From: DATFJC01 sp964528795
Lineage (GTDB): Bacteria; Patescibacteriota; Patescibacteriia; UBA2591; UBA6264
Assembly (NCBI GenBank): GCA_964528795.1
Contig: CAZGUY010000002.1
Location: 1 to 52,859, forward strand
DNA length: 52,859 nucleotides
Reading direction: 5' to 3'
Made by a program: the position numbers and the translations under genes. Shown one piece after another: positions 1 through 7,657 of this stretch. The notes below the pieces were generated by a model that worked only from the letters and a program-made list of their open reading frames with translations, did not search any database and was not told where the DNA came from. The first letter of the stretch is position 1; every line of letters begins with the position of its first letter.

Positions 1-80
1 TAAGGTTAACAGTTTTTGGTTAATCTCCTAACAGGTTGCACCTGCGAGGAGGTTGAGAGGGAGATCGAATCTCCCTATGG
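1..80. repeat. Mosaic palindromic repeat, copy 1
   Basis: Short palindromes are strung together here. CAGGT-TGC-ACCTG lies at 32-44 and a perfect GGGAGAT-CGA-ATCTCCC hairpin at 59-75, followed by TATGG. The first 30 bases match the TTAAGGTTAACAG..GGTTAA block seen again near 2943. The same modules recur in other spacers of the window in different combinations. The copy may continue upstream of the window. No function is known to me. Confidence 0.75.
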
Positions 81-131
81 TTCTCTATGATCTAGATTTT
101 AACATTTATCCACAGGATATCAACATATATT

Positions 132-164
132 ATAGATGTGTCATAGATGTGTCATAGATGTGTC
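132..164. repeat. Three tandem copies of an 11-bp unit
   Basis: The unit ATAGATGTGTC is repeated exactly three times without spacers, just beyond the 3' end of the minus-strand AlbA-type gene. It is a simple microsatellite-like array. Confidence 0.9.
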
Positions 165-171
165 ATTTCGC

Positions 172-1704
172 TTAAAAAAGGCCTGCTTGACCTTTATCTT
201 TTTTTTGATTTTTTTGAATATCTTTACTAAATATTTTTTTTGTAAGAGTATATTTTACATTTGGGCCTAGTTTTTTGTTTCTACTAACAATATCCCTTTT
301 TTCTAAACCACGTATTTTTCTTCTAATAGTAGGTCTTGATTTTTCTATTTCTTTTTGAAGATCAGAAGTTGTTCCTTCTTTATTCCGCAAAAGAAATCTT
401 ATTATTTTTTGCTCGTCTTTGTCTAATTTAGTAAATATATCTTTATTAATCTGTTCTTCTAATTTCTTTTTGTCGGTTGGTTCTCTTTCATTAATTTTAT
501 TATAAAGGGTAATTGTAAAGTTGATTGCTTCTTTATCATTATTAAGCTCAGGTTCAGGTAAATTCATTTCAAGCATTTCGTCCCTTACTCTATCTAGCCC
601 CTCACTAGCTTTTTTGACATAACCTAATTTTAAAAGTGCTTCCATAATTAAGGGGTTGCGAGGGTAGGTTTTTTTGTAGATATTTTTCTCGTTGACTATA
701 TGGGGAAGAGTGCCGGGACTAGTTACTTCTAATCTATTATCGAACATTCTTATAAAAATATTTTCATTTTTTATATCATATGCTCTATGGGCTATGGCAT
801 TAACTATTAGTTCTTCTCATGCAAAGGGAGGATATTCTGGTATAGTAGTAAATTTTCCATCTTCTTGTAAAAAGCTGAATTCTTTAATTTGATTTTTTAT
901 CATATCAGAGGCATCTTGTATTTGTTTAGTTATTGACCCTTTGAAAGTTTGATCTTTTATTATATTAGATTTTTTTCCAGTTAGTACTTTCTTCCCTTTA
1001 TACCTTAAAAATCTTATATGAGCTCCTGGTATGAAATTATCTGGTCTGTCATGAAATAAAAGTAGCCCTGCTTTATTAATTTGTATCTTATTGTTTTCTT
1101 TTTTGCCAAAATTATTATGTAATATAGTTTCTTTAATTCTAGGTTTTTTATTTAATGCATCTCTGTCTATCCACCCTTGTATAAATTCTTTAATTTTTTC
1201 TTTATTTAAATCATCTAATTTAAGATTAGGAACTGGCTCTTCTTCAAATCTACTTTCTCCTTTATCTTGTTTCATTAACTTTTTTTCTTCTGAGAGTAGT
1301 TCAATTCTTTCGTCACCAACCCTTTTATAAGCAGTACCGTCAGTTTTTTCTATTACCTTATTCCGAGAAAAATGTACATAAAAAAGAAGAAATTTATATT
1401 TATTGTTATTATATTTAGTAGAAAAGGTTTTATACTCAATCTGAGCATTAGGGCAAAAGTCTTTAGGAGCTTGCTCTAATTTGTTTTTTCTTTTGGTTCC
1501 AATACTTTGAAGGCCAACAACTTTAGTATCGTTTTTGATTCCTACAACTATTAAGCCCCCTTCAATGCTACTGTTAGCAAAAGCTGAAAAATATTCGGCC
1601 AGATCTTTTGGATTTATTTTAGCGGATTTTTTCTCAAAGTTTTGATCTTCGGTTTTTTGGATAAAAGTTTTAAGGTCTGGTTTTTTATATAATTTTTTAA
1701 TCAT
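172..1704 (-). pseudogene. AlbA_2/Schlafen-type ATP-binding regulator interrupted by an in-frame TGA
   Basis: This is one reading frame of 511 codons with a TGA at 817-819. The upstream part (295 codons) starts at 1704 and has an AlbA_2-like N-terminal region (residues about 15-120, with AFANSSIEGGLIVVGIKND). The frame after the TGA reads EELIVNAIAHRAY, the conserved start of the HATPase_c_4 region, then NRLEVTSPG and a C-terminal winged helix (TTSDLQKEIEKSRPTIRRKI). The intact relative at 3037-4383 has Leu where the TGA falls; Leu (TTA) or Trp (TGG) would each be one base away. The family is thought to act as DNA-associated regulators or parts of defence and toxin-antitoxin loci. The downstream ATG at 747 could give a 191-aa fragment. 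A sequencing error, nonsense mutation or readthrough are all possible. Confidence 0.75.
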
Positions 1705-1995
1705 AATTTTTTTTATATTCCATATCTGAATTATATATTAGCCAAAGTTAAATATCAAGCTAAGTTTATATAAAAGGCGAACGTTTTGAATGAAAGTGGA
1801 TAGCGGTCAAATCGTCGAATAGTAATTAGATTGGTTGAATCTTTAAGGTTCGCTTTTGTGAACCTTTTGTGAACCCTTAAGGTTCACAGGTAGTTTATTT
1901 TCGTGCTAATTTATATATGTTATATGTTTATTTACAATGATTATTGTAAAATAATACAATAAAGTTGTTTTAGTAAAAGTGGTTATCAGTTTTTA
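1705..1995. other. Intergenic region with one palindrome
   Basis: There is no supportable ORF. The main structure is TGTGAACC-CTTAA-GGTTCACA at 1868-1888, preceded by a partial direct repeat (GTGAACCTTTT). This is a member of the palindrome family found across the window. The rest is AT-rich and includes the upstream region of the AlbA-type gene. Confidence 0.7.
1868..1888. repeat. Palindrome GTGAACC-CTTAA-GGTTCAC
   Basis: It has perfect 8-bp arms around CTTAA. A related hairpin at 4520-4542 has different arms (TTGTGCAC/GTGCACAA) that still pair, so the change is compensated on both sides. Confidence 0.8.
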
Positions 1996-2784
1996 TTAAT
2001 AAGCACTTACTTTAATAATAGAGTGGATCTTTCTATTTGTGGCTAATATTCCATTTTTGTTTTTTAATTGTTTTCTATTGTAAATATATTTTTGTCCATT
2101 AAGGTCAGTTAATTTACCTCCTGCTTGTTCAAGAATGATTTGGGGAGCACATATGTCCCATTGACCAGTTTTATTAGAAAGACTTATATATCCTTCAGCT
2201 TTACCTTCTACTATTTTACCTATTTTAACTCCTACACTACCAGTAGGGGTTATTTTTTTAACTTTATTATCTTGTAATACTTTTTTGGTTTTTTTATCTA
2301 AGTGGCTTCTACTAACAACAAAGTGTGACTTAGAAAGATCTGATATATTAGAAACTGTAAGTTTTTTAGGTTTTTGTTTGCCTTTTTTTAAATAAGTGCC
2401 TTGATTTTCCCTTGCAAAGTATAGTTTATCTTTAGTGGGTTGGTAAACTATTCCAAGGATAGGTCTTTTGTCCTTTACTAGTCCTATCATAATAGAGAAT
2501 TGGCCTGTTTTATCTAAAAGGTCATTAGTACCATCTAGGGGATCTATTATCCATACCTTTTCTTTATTTAAACGAGCCTTATTATCATCTTTTTCTTCTG
2601 ATAAAATACCGTAATTGAATTTTTTTAATTTTGAAAGAATTATCTTTTCAGAGATTAGGTCAGCTTCGGTAACAGGGGAGGTATCTTTTTTATAAAAAGT
2701 TTTGTAATCTTTTTGATATATTTTTAAGATTTTTTTACCAGCCTTCTTTATTGCCTTAATAGCTGTTTTAAGTTCTTTGTCCAT
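1996..2784 (-). CDS. cysQ: CysQ-like 3'(2'),5'-bisphosphate nucleotidase / inositol monophosphatase family
   Basis: This 262-aa metal-dependent phosphatase probably hydrolyses PAP (3'-phosphoadenosine 5'-phosphate) to AMP. Family signatures are complete: TEAD (D42), LSEE (E63-E64), DPLDGTND (81-88) and GQWDICAP (W209-D210) provide the Li+-sensitive metal site, followed by the C-terminal EQAGG turn. Length is normal for CysQ. The N-terminus MDKELKTAIKAIKKAGKKIL fits the family, which supports the start. There is no Shine-Dalgarno sequence, but a repeat-borne TTGACA promoter lies at 2854-2881. PAP is the by-product of PAPS-dependent sulfotransferases, and two of those are encoded at 11,899 and 16,717; the functional link is my inference. 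It could instead be a general inositol monophosphatase. Confidence 0.82.
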   Translation of the reverse strand: MDKELKTAIKAIKKAGKKILKIYQKDYKTFYKKDTSPVTEADLISEKIILSKLKKFNYGILSEEKDDNKARLNKEKVWIIDPLDGTNDLLDKTGQFSIMIGLVKDKRPILGIVYQPTKDKLYFARENQGTYLKKGKQKPKKLTVSNISDLSKSHFVVSRSHLDKKTKKVLQDNKVKKITPTGSVGVKIGKIVEGKAEGYISLSNKTGQWDICAPQIILEQAGGKLTDLNGQKYIYNRKQLKNKNGILATNRKIHSIIKVSAY

Positions 2785-2845
2785 TATGTTTTGAAATAAA
2801 AGATAAATTTTAAAGTATATAGATATTTTTAGTATTGATTGGCTA

Positions 2846-2907
2846 CTAAATACATATTCTCCGATATTTTGTATTTGTCAAATAACTTTTCTACAATTAA
2901 ACAATAA
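2846..2907 (-). promoter_or_regulatory. Promoter-bearing 62-bp dispersed repeat, copy 1
   Basis: This 62-bp block matches 5874-5935 at about 58 positions. On the minus strand it contains TTGACA (2876-2881), a 16-bp spacer and GAATAT (2854-2859), about 70 bp upstream of cysQ. Copy 2 has the better -10 (TAAAAT). A decayed copy appears near 11,380-11,440. Confidence 0.6.
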
Positions 2908-2936
2908 AAAGCAAGAATTTAATAAGAACCTCATTT

Positions 2937-3018
2937 GTGAATCCTTAAGGTTAACAGTCTTCGGTTAACCTCCTAACAGGTCGCACCTGCGAGGGGGTAG
3001 GGTGGTTTGACCGCCCTA
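2937..3018. repeat. Mosaic palindromic repeat, copy 2
   Basis: It contains TGTGAATCCTTAAGGTTAACA, then CAGGT-CGC-ACCTG (2977-2989), then TAGGGTGGT-TTG-ACCGCCCTA (2998-3018), where the single non-Watson-Crick pair is a T-G wobble. The order of modules matches copy 1, but the last module differs (the GGGAGAT hairpin in copy 1, the TAGGG hairpin here). Confidence 0.75.
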
Positions 3019-3036
3019 TTGTATTGTATAATATGC

Positions 3037-4383
3037 TTAATTTTTAATAATTTCCCAATGTCCCCCTTTTTTAGAGCCAACCCGCTTAATTTTTTTTGCT
3101 CTTTTTAATTTGCGGATATTTTTTTCTATACCTCTTTGGGTGATATTTATTTTTTGTGCCATTTGCTCAGTGGTTATAGATGGATTTTCTTTTATTAGGC
3201 GTATAATTTTTTCCGAACTTTTTTCCGAACTTTTTTCCGAACTTTTTTCTCTATCTTCAATGCTTTTTTTTGCTAAGTCAGGACGTTTAAAAGATATGCT
3301 AAACCAATTTTTATCAGCTTTTATATTAGGAGAGGGGAGTTTATATGAAGACATTGCATTTTTAATTCTTAATAAACCAGAGCCTATCTTTTCTACTAAA
3401 TCCATCCTTTGCATTAAGCCAAAGAGTAAGGGGTTTCTTGAAATACTTCTGTTGTATAAATCTTTTACTTCTAAGTCACCTAAAAGACCACCTGGGTTTG
3501 TAATTTCAACTCTATTTTTAAAAACATCTATTTGAATATGAGCTGTAGAAAAATAATCTCTATGAGCTATAGCGTTTAAAATAGCTTCTCTTAGGGCTTG
3601 TTCTGGCAATTCTAATTTTTCTTCTCTGGGGCCTCCTTTTATAATGTACTCTGTATTAAGCTTAGAGGACAAAAATTGCATAGCATTTTTATAATTGGAA
3701 TAAATATCTGATTTAAATTCTTTTCTGTCTAAAATTTTATACTTATCTTTTCCTTGGTACAAAACACAAGTTATAGTGGCGCTTATAAAAAACTTTGTTA
3801 TATCATTTGAAAAAAGCAAGATCCCTGCATTTTTCATTTGATTGTTTTTTATTAATCTCAAATTTTTTAAAAGTTCTATTTTATTTAAGTTGTCAGTTGC
3901 ATTTATATTATTTAAAAACTGTTTAAATTTTTCTTGAGATAGATCAGTTTTTAAATTAAACTCTTTATTTAGCATTTCATCAAATCTTATTAGGTTTTCT
4001 CTTTTAAATAGCTGTTTTACTTCATCTGTTTTTAGCTTTTGGGAATTAGCACCTTGTCTTTGATAAAAAGTTCCTCCTAAAGAATAGGGTCGTTTTTCTC
4101 CCGTGGGTATTTCTACAATAATAATATTATTATGAGAAGAAACTGAAACTTTTAAAGAAGGATCTATATTTCTGGCATAATTTTGAATTTTTGACCCTAA
4201 AGAATTAGTGTCCTTAATGCCTTTTATTTTTCCTAAGTCGTTTACACCTAAAAGTATTTTTCCACCGTTACTATTAGCAAAAGCACAGATATCTTTACCA
4301 ATAGAGTCGCTTAAGGATTTTTTAAACTCTAAATTATATCCTTCTCCTTGTTTAATTAAAGCTTTTATTTTTTTAGTGCCCAT
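3037..4383 (-). CDS. AlbA_2 (Schlafen-like) domain ATP-binding protein with C-terminal winged helix
   Basis: This 448-aa protein is the intact relative of the interrupted gene at 172-1704. The N-terminal AlbA_2 region is residues about 10-120 (GEGYNLEFKKS, AFANSNGGKILLGVND). A HATPase_c_4 region follows at about 250-345 (EQALREAILNAIAHRDY, NRVEITNPGG, EKIGSGLLRI). A serine/lysine linker of SSEK repeats precedes a winged helix (TTEQMAQKINITQRGIEKNIRKL). The linker is encoded by three exact 12-bp repeats. Such proteins are usually annotated as putative transcriptional regulators; substrate and targets are unknown. There is no Shine-Dalgarno sequence at the start. Confidence 0.8.
   Translation of the reverse strand: MGTKKIKALIKQGEGYNLEFKKSLSDSIGKDICAFANSNGGKILLGVNDLGKIKGIKDTNSLGSKIQNYARNIDPSLKVSVSSHNNIIIVEIPTGEKRPYSLGGTFYQRQGANSQKLKTDEVKQLFKRENLIRFDEMLNKEFNLKTDLSQEKFKQFLNNINATDNLNKIELLKNLRLIKNNQMKNAGILLFSNDITKFFISATITCVLYQGKDKYKILDRKEFKSDIYSNYKNAMQFLSSKLNTEYIIKGGPREEKLELPEQALREAILNAIAHRDYFSTAHIQIDVFKNRVEITNPGGLLGDLEVKDLYNRSISRNPLLFGLMQRMDLVEKIGSGLLRIKNAMSSYKLPSPNIKADKNWFSISFKRPDLAKKSIEDREKSSEKSSEKSSEKIIRLIKENPSITTEQMAQKINITQRGIEKNIRKLKRAKKIKRVGSKKGGHWEIIKN
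3211..3246. repeat. Three 12-bp tandem repeats inside a coding region
   Basis: TTCCGAACTTTT is repeated three times exactly. On the minus strand it encodes successive SSEK units of the linker before the winged helix. Copy-number change would keep frame and alter only linker length. Confidence 0.9.
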
Positions 4384-4406
4384 ATTATATTTTTAATAAA
4401 AGGGAG

Positions 4407-4483
4407 GTTACCAATCTTTTACTTTCTTTTTAGTTTTCTTTTTTAGCTTTCTGTAAAACTTTTTAGCTGTATCTTCAAATTCA
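4407..4483 (-). pseudogene. Duplicated 3' end of the HTH gene at 5940-6185
   Basis: These 77 bp match 5939-6015 with only 3 differences. They encode the last 24 residues of the excisionase-like protein (from EFEDTAKKFYRKL to KVKDW) including the stop. The HTH-coding part is absent, so this is a remnant of a second copy. Confidence 0.85.
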
Positions 4484-4519
4484 TAGAGTCAACTTAAATA
4501 AATGAAGTAATTCCTCTCC

Positions 4520-4613
4520 TTGTGCACGCTTAAGGTGCACAACCACTGCCAGGTCGCACCTGGCAACCAGGTTGAACCTGGTCTGTTATTGGGGAGATCG
4601 AATCTCCCTATGG
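4520..4613. repeat. Mosaic palindromic repeat, copy 3: four hairpins in a row
   Basis: Four palindromes follow one another: TTGTGCAC..GTGCACAA (4520-4542), GCCAGGT-CGC-ACCTGGC (4548-4564), ACCAGGT-TGA-ACCTGGT (4566-4582) and GGGAGAT-CGA-ATCTCCC (4592-4608), then TATGG. The arms differ from other copies but pairing is kept. Confidence 0.8.
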
Positions 4614-4631
4614 CTCTTTCATGGTATAGAT

Positions 4632-5843
4632 TTAAAGTTCCCAAATTTCTTTTATTGGATATTTGATATTTAATTTATCTTTGTTAATATCTGAGGAAAC
4701 AATTGAGAGCTGAATATTCGGGTATTCTTTTTGAAATTTTTTATAGGAAGATTTTTTAATGCTTTTAGGGTTACTTTTAACTTCAAAAGCCTTTTTATTG
4801 TTCACAACAAAATCTATTTCTTTTTGGTCGCTTGTTCGCCAAAATTTTATTTTATCTTTATGATATTTTTCTAAAAGCTGTCTAAAGCTAGCATTTTCTA
4901 ATATTTTTCCTTTATCTTGTCTTTTTGTTAAGGGTTTAAAGTTAGAAACAAAAAAGTTTCTTAGCCCCAGGTCTGAAAAGTATACTTTGGGCATTTTAGT
5001 TAATTCTTTTCTTATATTACTGTGAAATGGTTTTACAATATTAATGTGAAATGATTTTTGCATTATATACAGATAATTATCAATTAATGTTTTTGAAACA
5101 TCTAAAGTATTTGATAGTTCAGAAGCATTAACTAAGTTGCCCGTCTGGGCGGCTAAAATTTTAAATAGTTTGTAAAAAACTTCATCTTGTTTAATATTAG
5201 ATTCATAAACATCTTTTTTAATATAGGAATATGCAATATCTCTTAAAATGTCTTTTTTTTGGTTAATAGGGGATAGTACTACACGAGGGTACCCTCCATA
5301 AATGAGATATTCTTGAAAATAAAAGGTGATTTTTTCTTTTTCAGATAAACTTAATTTATTGAAGTTTTTTTGAGCTAATTTATTTTTGTCTTTAAATCTT
5401 AGAAATTCTTTAAAAGATAGTGTTTTGACATTAAATATTTTTTTTCTGCCAACTAAAGAATCCTTAAATTTTTTATCCATATAAAAAGCAGAAGATCCAG
5501 ATGCTATGATTTTTATTTTTTTCTTATATTCGTCCCAAAAGTATTTTAAAAAATTTGTTGGATTATCTAAATATTGAATTTCATCAATAATAAGAAAGTT
5601 CTTTTCATTTAGATCAATAGTAAAAATTTTAAATAAATTTTTTGGAGACTTATTTAATAACTCAAGATAATCAGGGTCTTCAAGATTTAAAAAATAATTT
5701 GTTTTATCTTTTTTTTCTAAAAAGGACTGGAGCTGTTTGAGAATAGTTGTTTTACCTGCTTGTCTAGATCCTACTAAAAGCAAAATATCGTCATTATTAA
5801 AATATTTTTTAATTTTAATTGTTAAATCTCTTATTATACTCAT
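4632..5843 (-). CDS. AAA_14 / DUF4143 family ATPase
   Basis: This 403-aa P-loop ATPase is of the type common in archaea and small-genome bacteria. It has a Walker A (GSRQAGKTT, residues 25-33), a Walker B region (NFLIIDEIQYL), a sensor-like IIASGSSAF and a C-terminal DUF4143 region with a nuclease-like KFWRTSDQKEIDFVV...AFEVK pattern. The D/E-x-K arrangement resembles restriction-endonuclease-like folds, but activity is unproven. The promoter is TTGACA-16-TAAAAT at 5882-5909, inside a dispersed repeat, about 39 bp upstream. Its role is unknown; these ATPases often sit in mobile or defence-rich regions, as here. Confidence 0.85.
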   Translation of the reverse strand: MSIIRDLTIKIKKYFNNDDILLLVGSRQAGKTTILKQLQSFLEKKDKTNYFLNLEDPDYLELLNKSPKNLFKIFTIDLNEKNFLIIDEIQYLDNPTNFLKYFWDEYKKKIKIIASGSSAFYMDKKFKDSLVGRKKIFNVKTLSFKEFLRFKDKNKLAQKNFNKLSLSEKEKITFYFQEYLIYGGYPRVVLSPINQKKDILRDIAYSYIKKDVYESNIKQDEVFYKLFKILAAQTGNLVNASELSNTLDVSKTLIDNYLYIMQKSFHINIVKPFHSNIRKELTKMPKVYFSDLGLRNFFVSNFKPLTKRQDKGKILENASFRQLLEKYHKDKIKFWRTSDQKEIDFVVNNKKAFEVKSNPKSIKKSSYKKFQKEYPNIQLSIVSSDINKDKLNIKYPIKEIWEL

Positions 5844-5873
5844 AAATTTGATTTTTTAAATATTAATTACTTT

Positions 5874-5935
5874 CTAAATACATTTTATCCGATATTTTGT
5901 ATTTGTCAAATAATTTTTCCACAATTAAACAATAA
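5874..5935 (-). promoter_or_regulatory. Promoter-bearing 62-bp dispersed repeat, copy 2
   Basis: On the minus strand TTGACA is at 5904-5909, followed by a 16-bp spacer and TAAAAT at 5882-5887, correctly placed for the ATPase start at 5843. The block lies between this gene and the HTH gene and matches 2846-2907. Confidence 0.7.
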
Positions 5936-5939
5936 GTAG

Positions 5940-6185
5940 TTACCAGTCTTTTACTTTTTCTTTAGTTTTCTTTTTTAGCTTTCTGTAAAACTTTTTAGCT
6001 GTATCTTCAAATTCAGGTGAAACAGCTCTTAAAATTTCTATTCCTAGTATTCTATATCTACCTCCAACTTTGTTGGCTTTTATAATACCTTTTTTAAGCC
6101 AACGCTTAATAGTACTTTTAGAAACTTTTAAGTAATTTCTTGCTTCTTTTGTAGTATATACCTTACCTGGTTCAATTTTATTCAT
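5940..6185 (-). CDS. Excisionase/MerR-like helix-turn-helix protein
   Basis: This small 81-aa DNA-binding protein has one winged-helix motif of the excisionase (HTH_17) type: YTTKEARNYLKVSKSTIKRWLKKGII at residues 10-35, then the wing KVGGRYRIL. A basic tail (KKFYRKLKKKTKEKVKDW) follows. No integrase is found nearby, so it may be an orphan regulator or the remains of a mobile element. Its 3' end has been copied to 4407-4483. There is no clear Shine-Dalgarno sequence before the ATG. Confidence 0.8.
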   Translation of the reverse strand: MNKIEPGKVYTTKEARNYLKVSKSTIKRWLKKGIIKANKVGGRYRILGIEILRAVSPEFEDTAKKFYRKLKKKTKEKVKDW

Positions 6186-6271
6186 AAAAAATAATATAAA
6201 TTGATTATATTATTATTTTAAACGAAGTGTCATTAGGTGTCAATAAGTATTACTGTGTGGATAACTCAGTA

Positions 6272-6312
6272 GGGAGATCGAATCTCCGTATGGGGGTTAG
6301 ACCGCCCTATTA
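6272..6312. repeat. Mosaic palindromic repeat, copy 4
   Basis: GGGAGAT-CGA-ATCTCCG (6272-6288) and TATGG are followed directly by a degenerate GGGGGT-TAG-ACCGCCCTA hairpin. Here the two modules that end copies 1 and 2 are joined. Confidence 0.7.
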
Positions 6313-6318
6313 TTTAAT

Positions 6319-7203
6319 TTATAATATATCAAGTATTTTCTGAGCAGGGTCAAAATTATTTGGTTGTCTACATTGAGCCATTTTTTCTATAATCTTTTTT
6401 ACATCTGAAGGGATTTCTATATCTTTATTTTTCTTAAGAAGTTTTAATAAAAGCCAAGCTGCTTTATTCCTGCAAATAGTAGAATGTTTTTTTATAAGAG
6501 CATAAATGGATTTGGGTTTTAATTCTGATTTATTTGTAGGTATATTTGATAAAGCAATAGCAGCATTGTTTGAAACTCCATAGGATGGATCTTTTTCTAG
6601 AGTTCTTGATAATATTTTACTAGTTTCATGATATTTTTCTTTTGAGGCCCAGTTTAAAAGATGGGCTGCTTGTATTCTATTTTTTTCATTTTTATCATTT
6701 AAGACAATCTTTCTTAATGTATCATAGTATTTTTTCACATGCTTGGTAAGTTTTCTTTCATAGTGTTTTAAGTTCTTGTCTTTTTTTGATGCTACAGACT
6801 CTCTATCTTTTTTATTAAATTCTTTTTGCATTGCTTTTTGGTAAGCTTTAAATGATTGTTTTAATTCCTTGGGTAATTTAAAAGTTTTTGTAAATTTTTT
6901 GAATTTTTTCTTTCTTTTTTTAGGGACGAGATTTATATCACAATAAATTTGTTGTTTAGCAGTTACTTTCCCCCTTTCATGAACAGTGCGATATATAATT
7001 GAATCAAAATTAATTTCTTTTTTAGGAAATTTCTCTTTTAGTATTTTTTTAGCCCCTTTTTTGAATTTGTCTTCTTTTTTATAAAATTTGTCTAAAGTTA
7101 TTTTTTGCCCTTCTTTAAGGCCAATTTTTTTGAATATTTTATCTTCATCTATATTATTTGCGCCCCAAATATTGCCTTTATGAATAGTATATTTTTTTGT
7201 CAT
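6319..7203 (-). CDS. HEAT-like repeat protein (paralog A)
   Basis: This 294-aa soluble, very lysine-rich protein has unknown function. The N-terminal 40 residues (KYTIHKGNIWGANNIDEDKIF, GLKEGQK) are nearly identical to the paralog at 8662-9528. The C-terminal half (about 155-294) has helical repeats of HEAT type (AAHLLNWASKEK, NNAAIALSNI, NKAAWLLLKLLKK) and a conserved CRQPN near the end. The start is set by the paralog match. The 30 bp before the ATG are also shared (7204-7233 and 9529-9558). It is transcribed divergently from the graspetide precursor, with about 77 bp between its start and that promoter. Involvement in the peptide pathway is possible but only suggested by position. Confidence 0.65.
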   Translation of the reverse strand: MTKKYTIHKGNIWGANNIDEDKIFKKIGLKEGQKITLDKFYKKEDKFKKGAKKILKEKFPKKEINFDSIIYRTVHERGKVTAKQQIYCDINLVPKKRKKKFKKFTKTFKLPKELKQSFKAYQKAMQKEFNKKDRESVASKKDKNLKHYERKLTKHVKKYYDTLRKIVLNDKNEKNRIQAAHLLNWASKEKYHETSKILSRTLEKDPSYGVSNNAAIALSNIPTNKSELKPKSIYALIKKHSTICRNKAAWLLLKLLKKNKDIEIPSDVKKIIEKMAQCRQPNNFDPAQKILDIL

Positions 7204-7279
7204 AAGTTAAAAAGTTAGATTGATATATAATTTAGATCCTTTAAAAGGTTTTTTATGTGGAAATAGTGCAAATTAAAGG

Positions 7280-7308
7280 TTGACTTAATGATTTTATTAT
7301 GCTATTTT
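7280..7308 (+). promoter_or_regulatory. Promoter of the graspetide precursor gene
   Basis: TTGACT (7280-7285), a 17-bp spacer and TATTTT (7303-7308), with a TGC extended -10. An 88-nt leader lies between it and the precursor start codon. Confidence 0.6.
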
Positions 7309-7331
7309 ATAGATAGTTAGTTCTTTAAATT

Positions 7332-7373
7332 GTTAGCAAGTAAGCCGGTATCTGCTAACTTTATTTAAACCGG
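7332..7373 (+). promoter_or_regulatory. Possible pseudoknot in the precursor leader RNA
   Basis: GTTAGCA (7332-7338) can pair with TGCTAAC (7353-7359). CCGGT inside that loop (7345-7349) can pair with ACCGG downstream (7369-7373). The arrangement is an H-type pseudoknot ending about 10 nt before the AAAGGAGG site at 7381-7388. Stems of 7 and 5 bp could be chance. Confidence 0.35.
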
Positions 7374-7396
7374 ATTTAAAAAAGGAGGTGGTGAAA

Positions 7397-7588
7397 ATGA
7401 GTAAAGCACCATTTATGGCTCGATTTGGAGAACACTATGATGGAGCATACCCTAGTAAAGGAAGTGGGGAGTATGATGGTGAAACGCAAATATACTGTCA
7501 AGACGAAAAAGAGCCCACTGTTTGCCCCACGCCTAGTGGTCCAAATGCCGACAAAGGTCATATAGATGACCAGAAAAGATGCGACTAA
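7397..7588 (+). CDS. Graspetide (omega-ester RiPP) precursor peptide
   Basis: This 63-aa peptide starts at the ATG at 7397, chosen because AAAGGAGG at 7381-7388 sits at ideal distance; the upstream GTG codons overlap that site. Residues 5-12 read PFMARFGE, close to the PFFARFLE leader motif by which microviridin precursors dock on their ATP-grasp ligases. EYDGETQ (25-31) recalls the Y-D-x-x-x-Q segment of actinobacterial ATP-grasp target peptides. The C-terminal part has Thr41, Thr45, Ser47 and Lys53 followed by Asp52, Asp57, Asp58 and Asp63, giving donor and acceptor side chains for ester or amide rings. It has three Cys (34, 43, 62). The maturase follows 69 bp downstream. Product and ring pattern are unknown. 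Confidence 0.72.
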   Translation: MSKAPFMARFGEHYDGAYPSKGSGEYDGETQIYCQDEKEPTVCPTPSGPNADKGHIDDQKRCD

Positions 7589-7598
7589 AAAAGTCAAT

Positions 7599-7634
7599 AG
7601 GTTGGACGGTGAAATAGCTGTCCAACCTCTTTTA
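7599..7634 (+). terminator. Hairpin between precursor and maturase genes
   Basis: AGGTTGGAC (7599-7607) pairs perfectly with GTCCAACCT (7620-7628), followed by CTCTTTT. It probably terminates most transcripts, giving more precursor than enzyme mRNA. Confidence 0.75.
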
Positions 7635-7657
7635 AAAAGGAAAGAGGTGATTTAATT

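Noticed and set aside
132..164. Tandem repeats suggestive of a CRISPR array
   Set aside because: The 11-bp units abut without spacers and no cas genes are present in the window.
3110..3535. Plus-strand ORF of 141 codons
   Set aside because: It is antisense to the AlbA_2 gene, hydrophobic from reversed Lys/Asn codons, and has no ribosome site. The same applies to the ORFs at 15,815-16,177, 14,671-14,868 and 38,834-39,112.
4632..6185. A mobile element or integron made of the ATPase and excisionase-like gene
   Set aside because: No integrase, transposase or terminal inverted repeats were found; only small duplicated pieces are visible.
7388..7396. GTG start codons three codons upstream for the precursor
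   Set aside because: They overlap the AAAGGAGG site itself; the ATG at 7397 has correct spacing.
7376..7597. Minus-strand ORF opposite the graspetide precursor
   Set aside because: The plus-strand ORF has the SD, promoter and a recognisable leader motif; the opposite frame has none.
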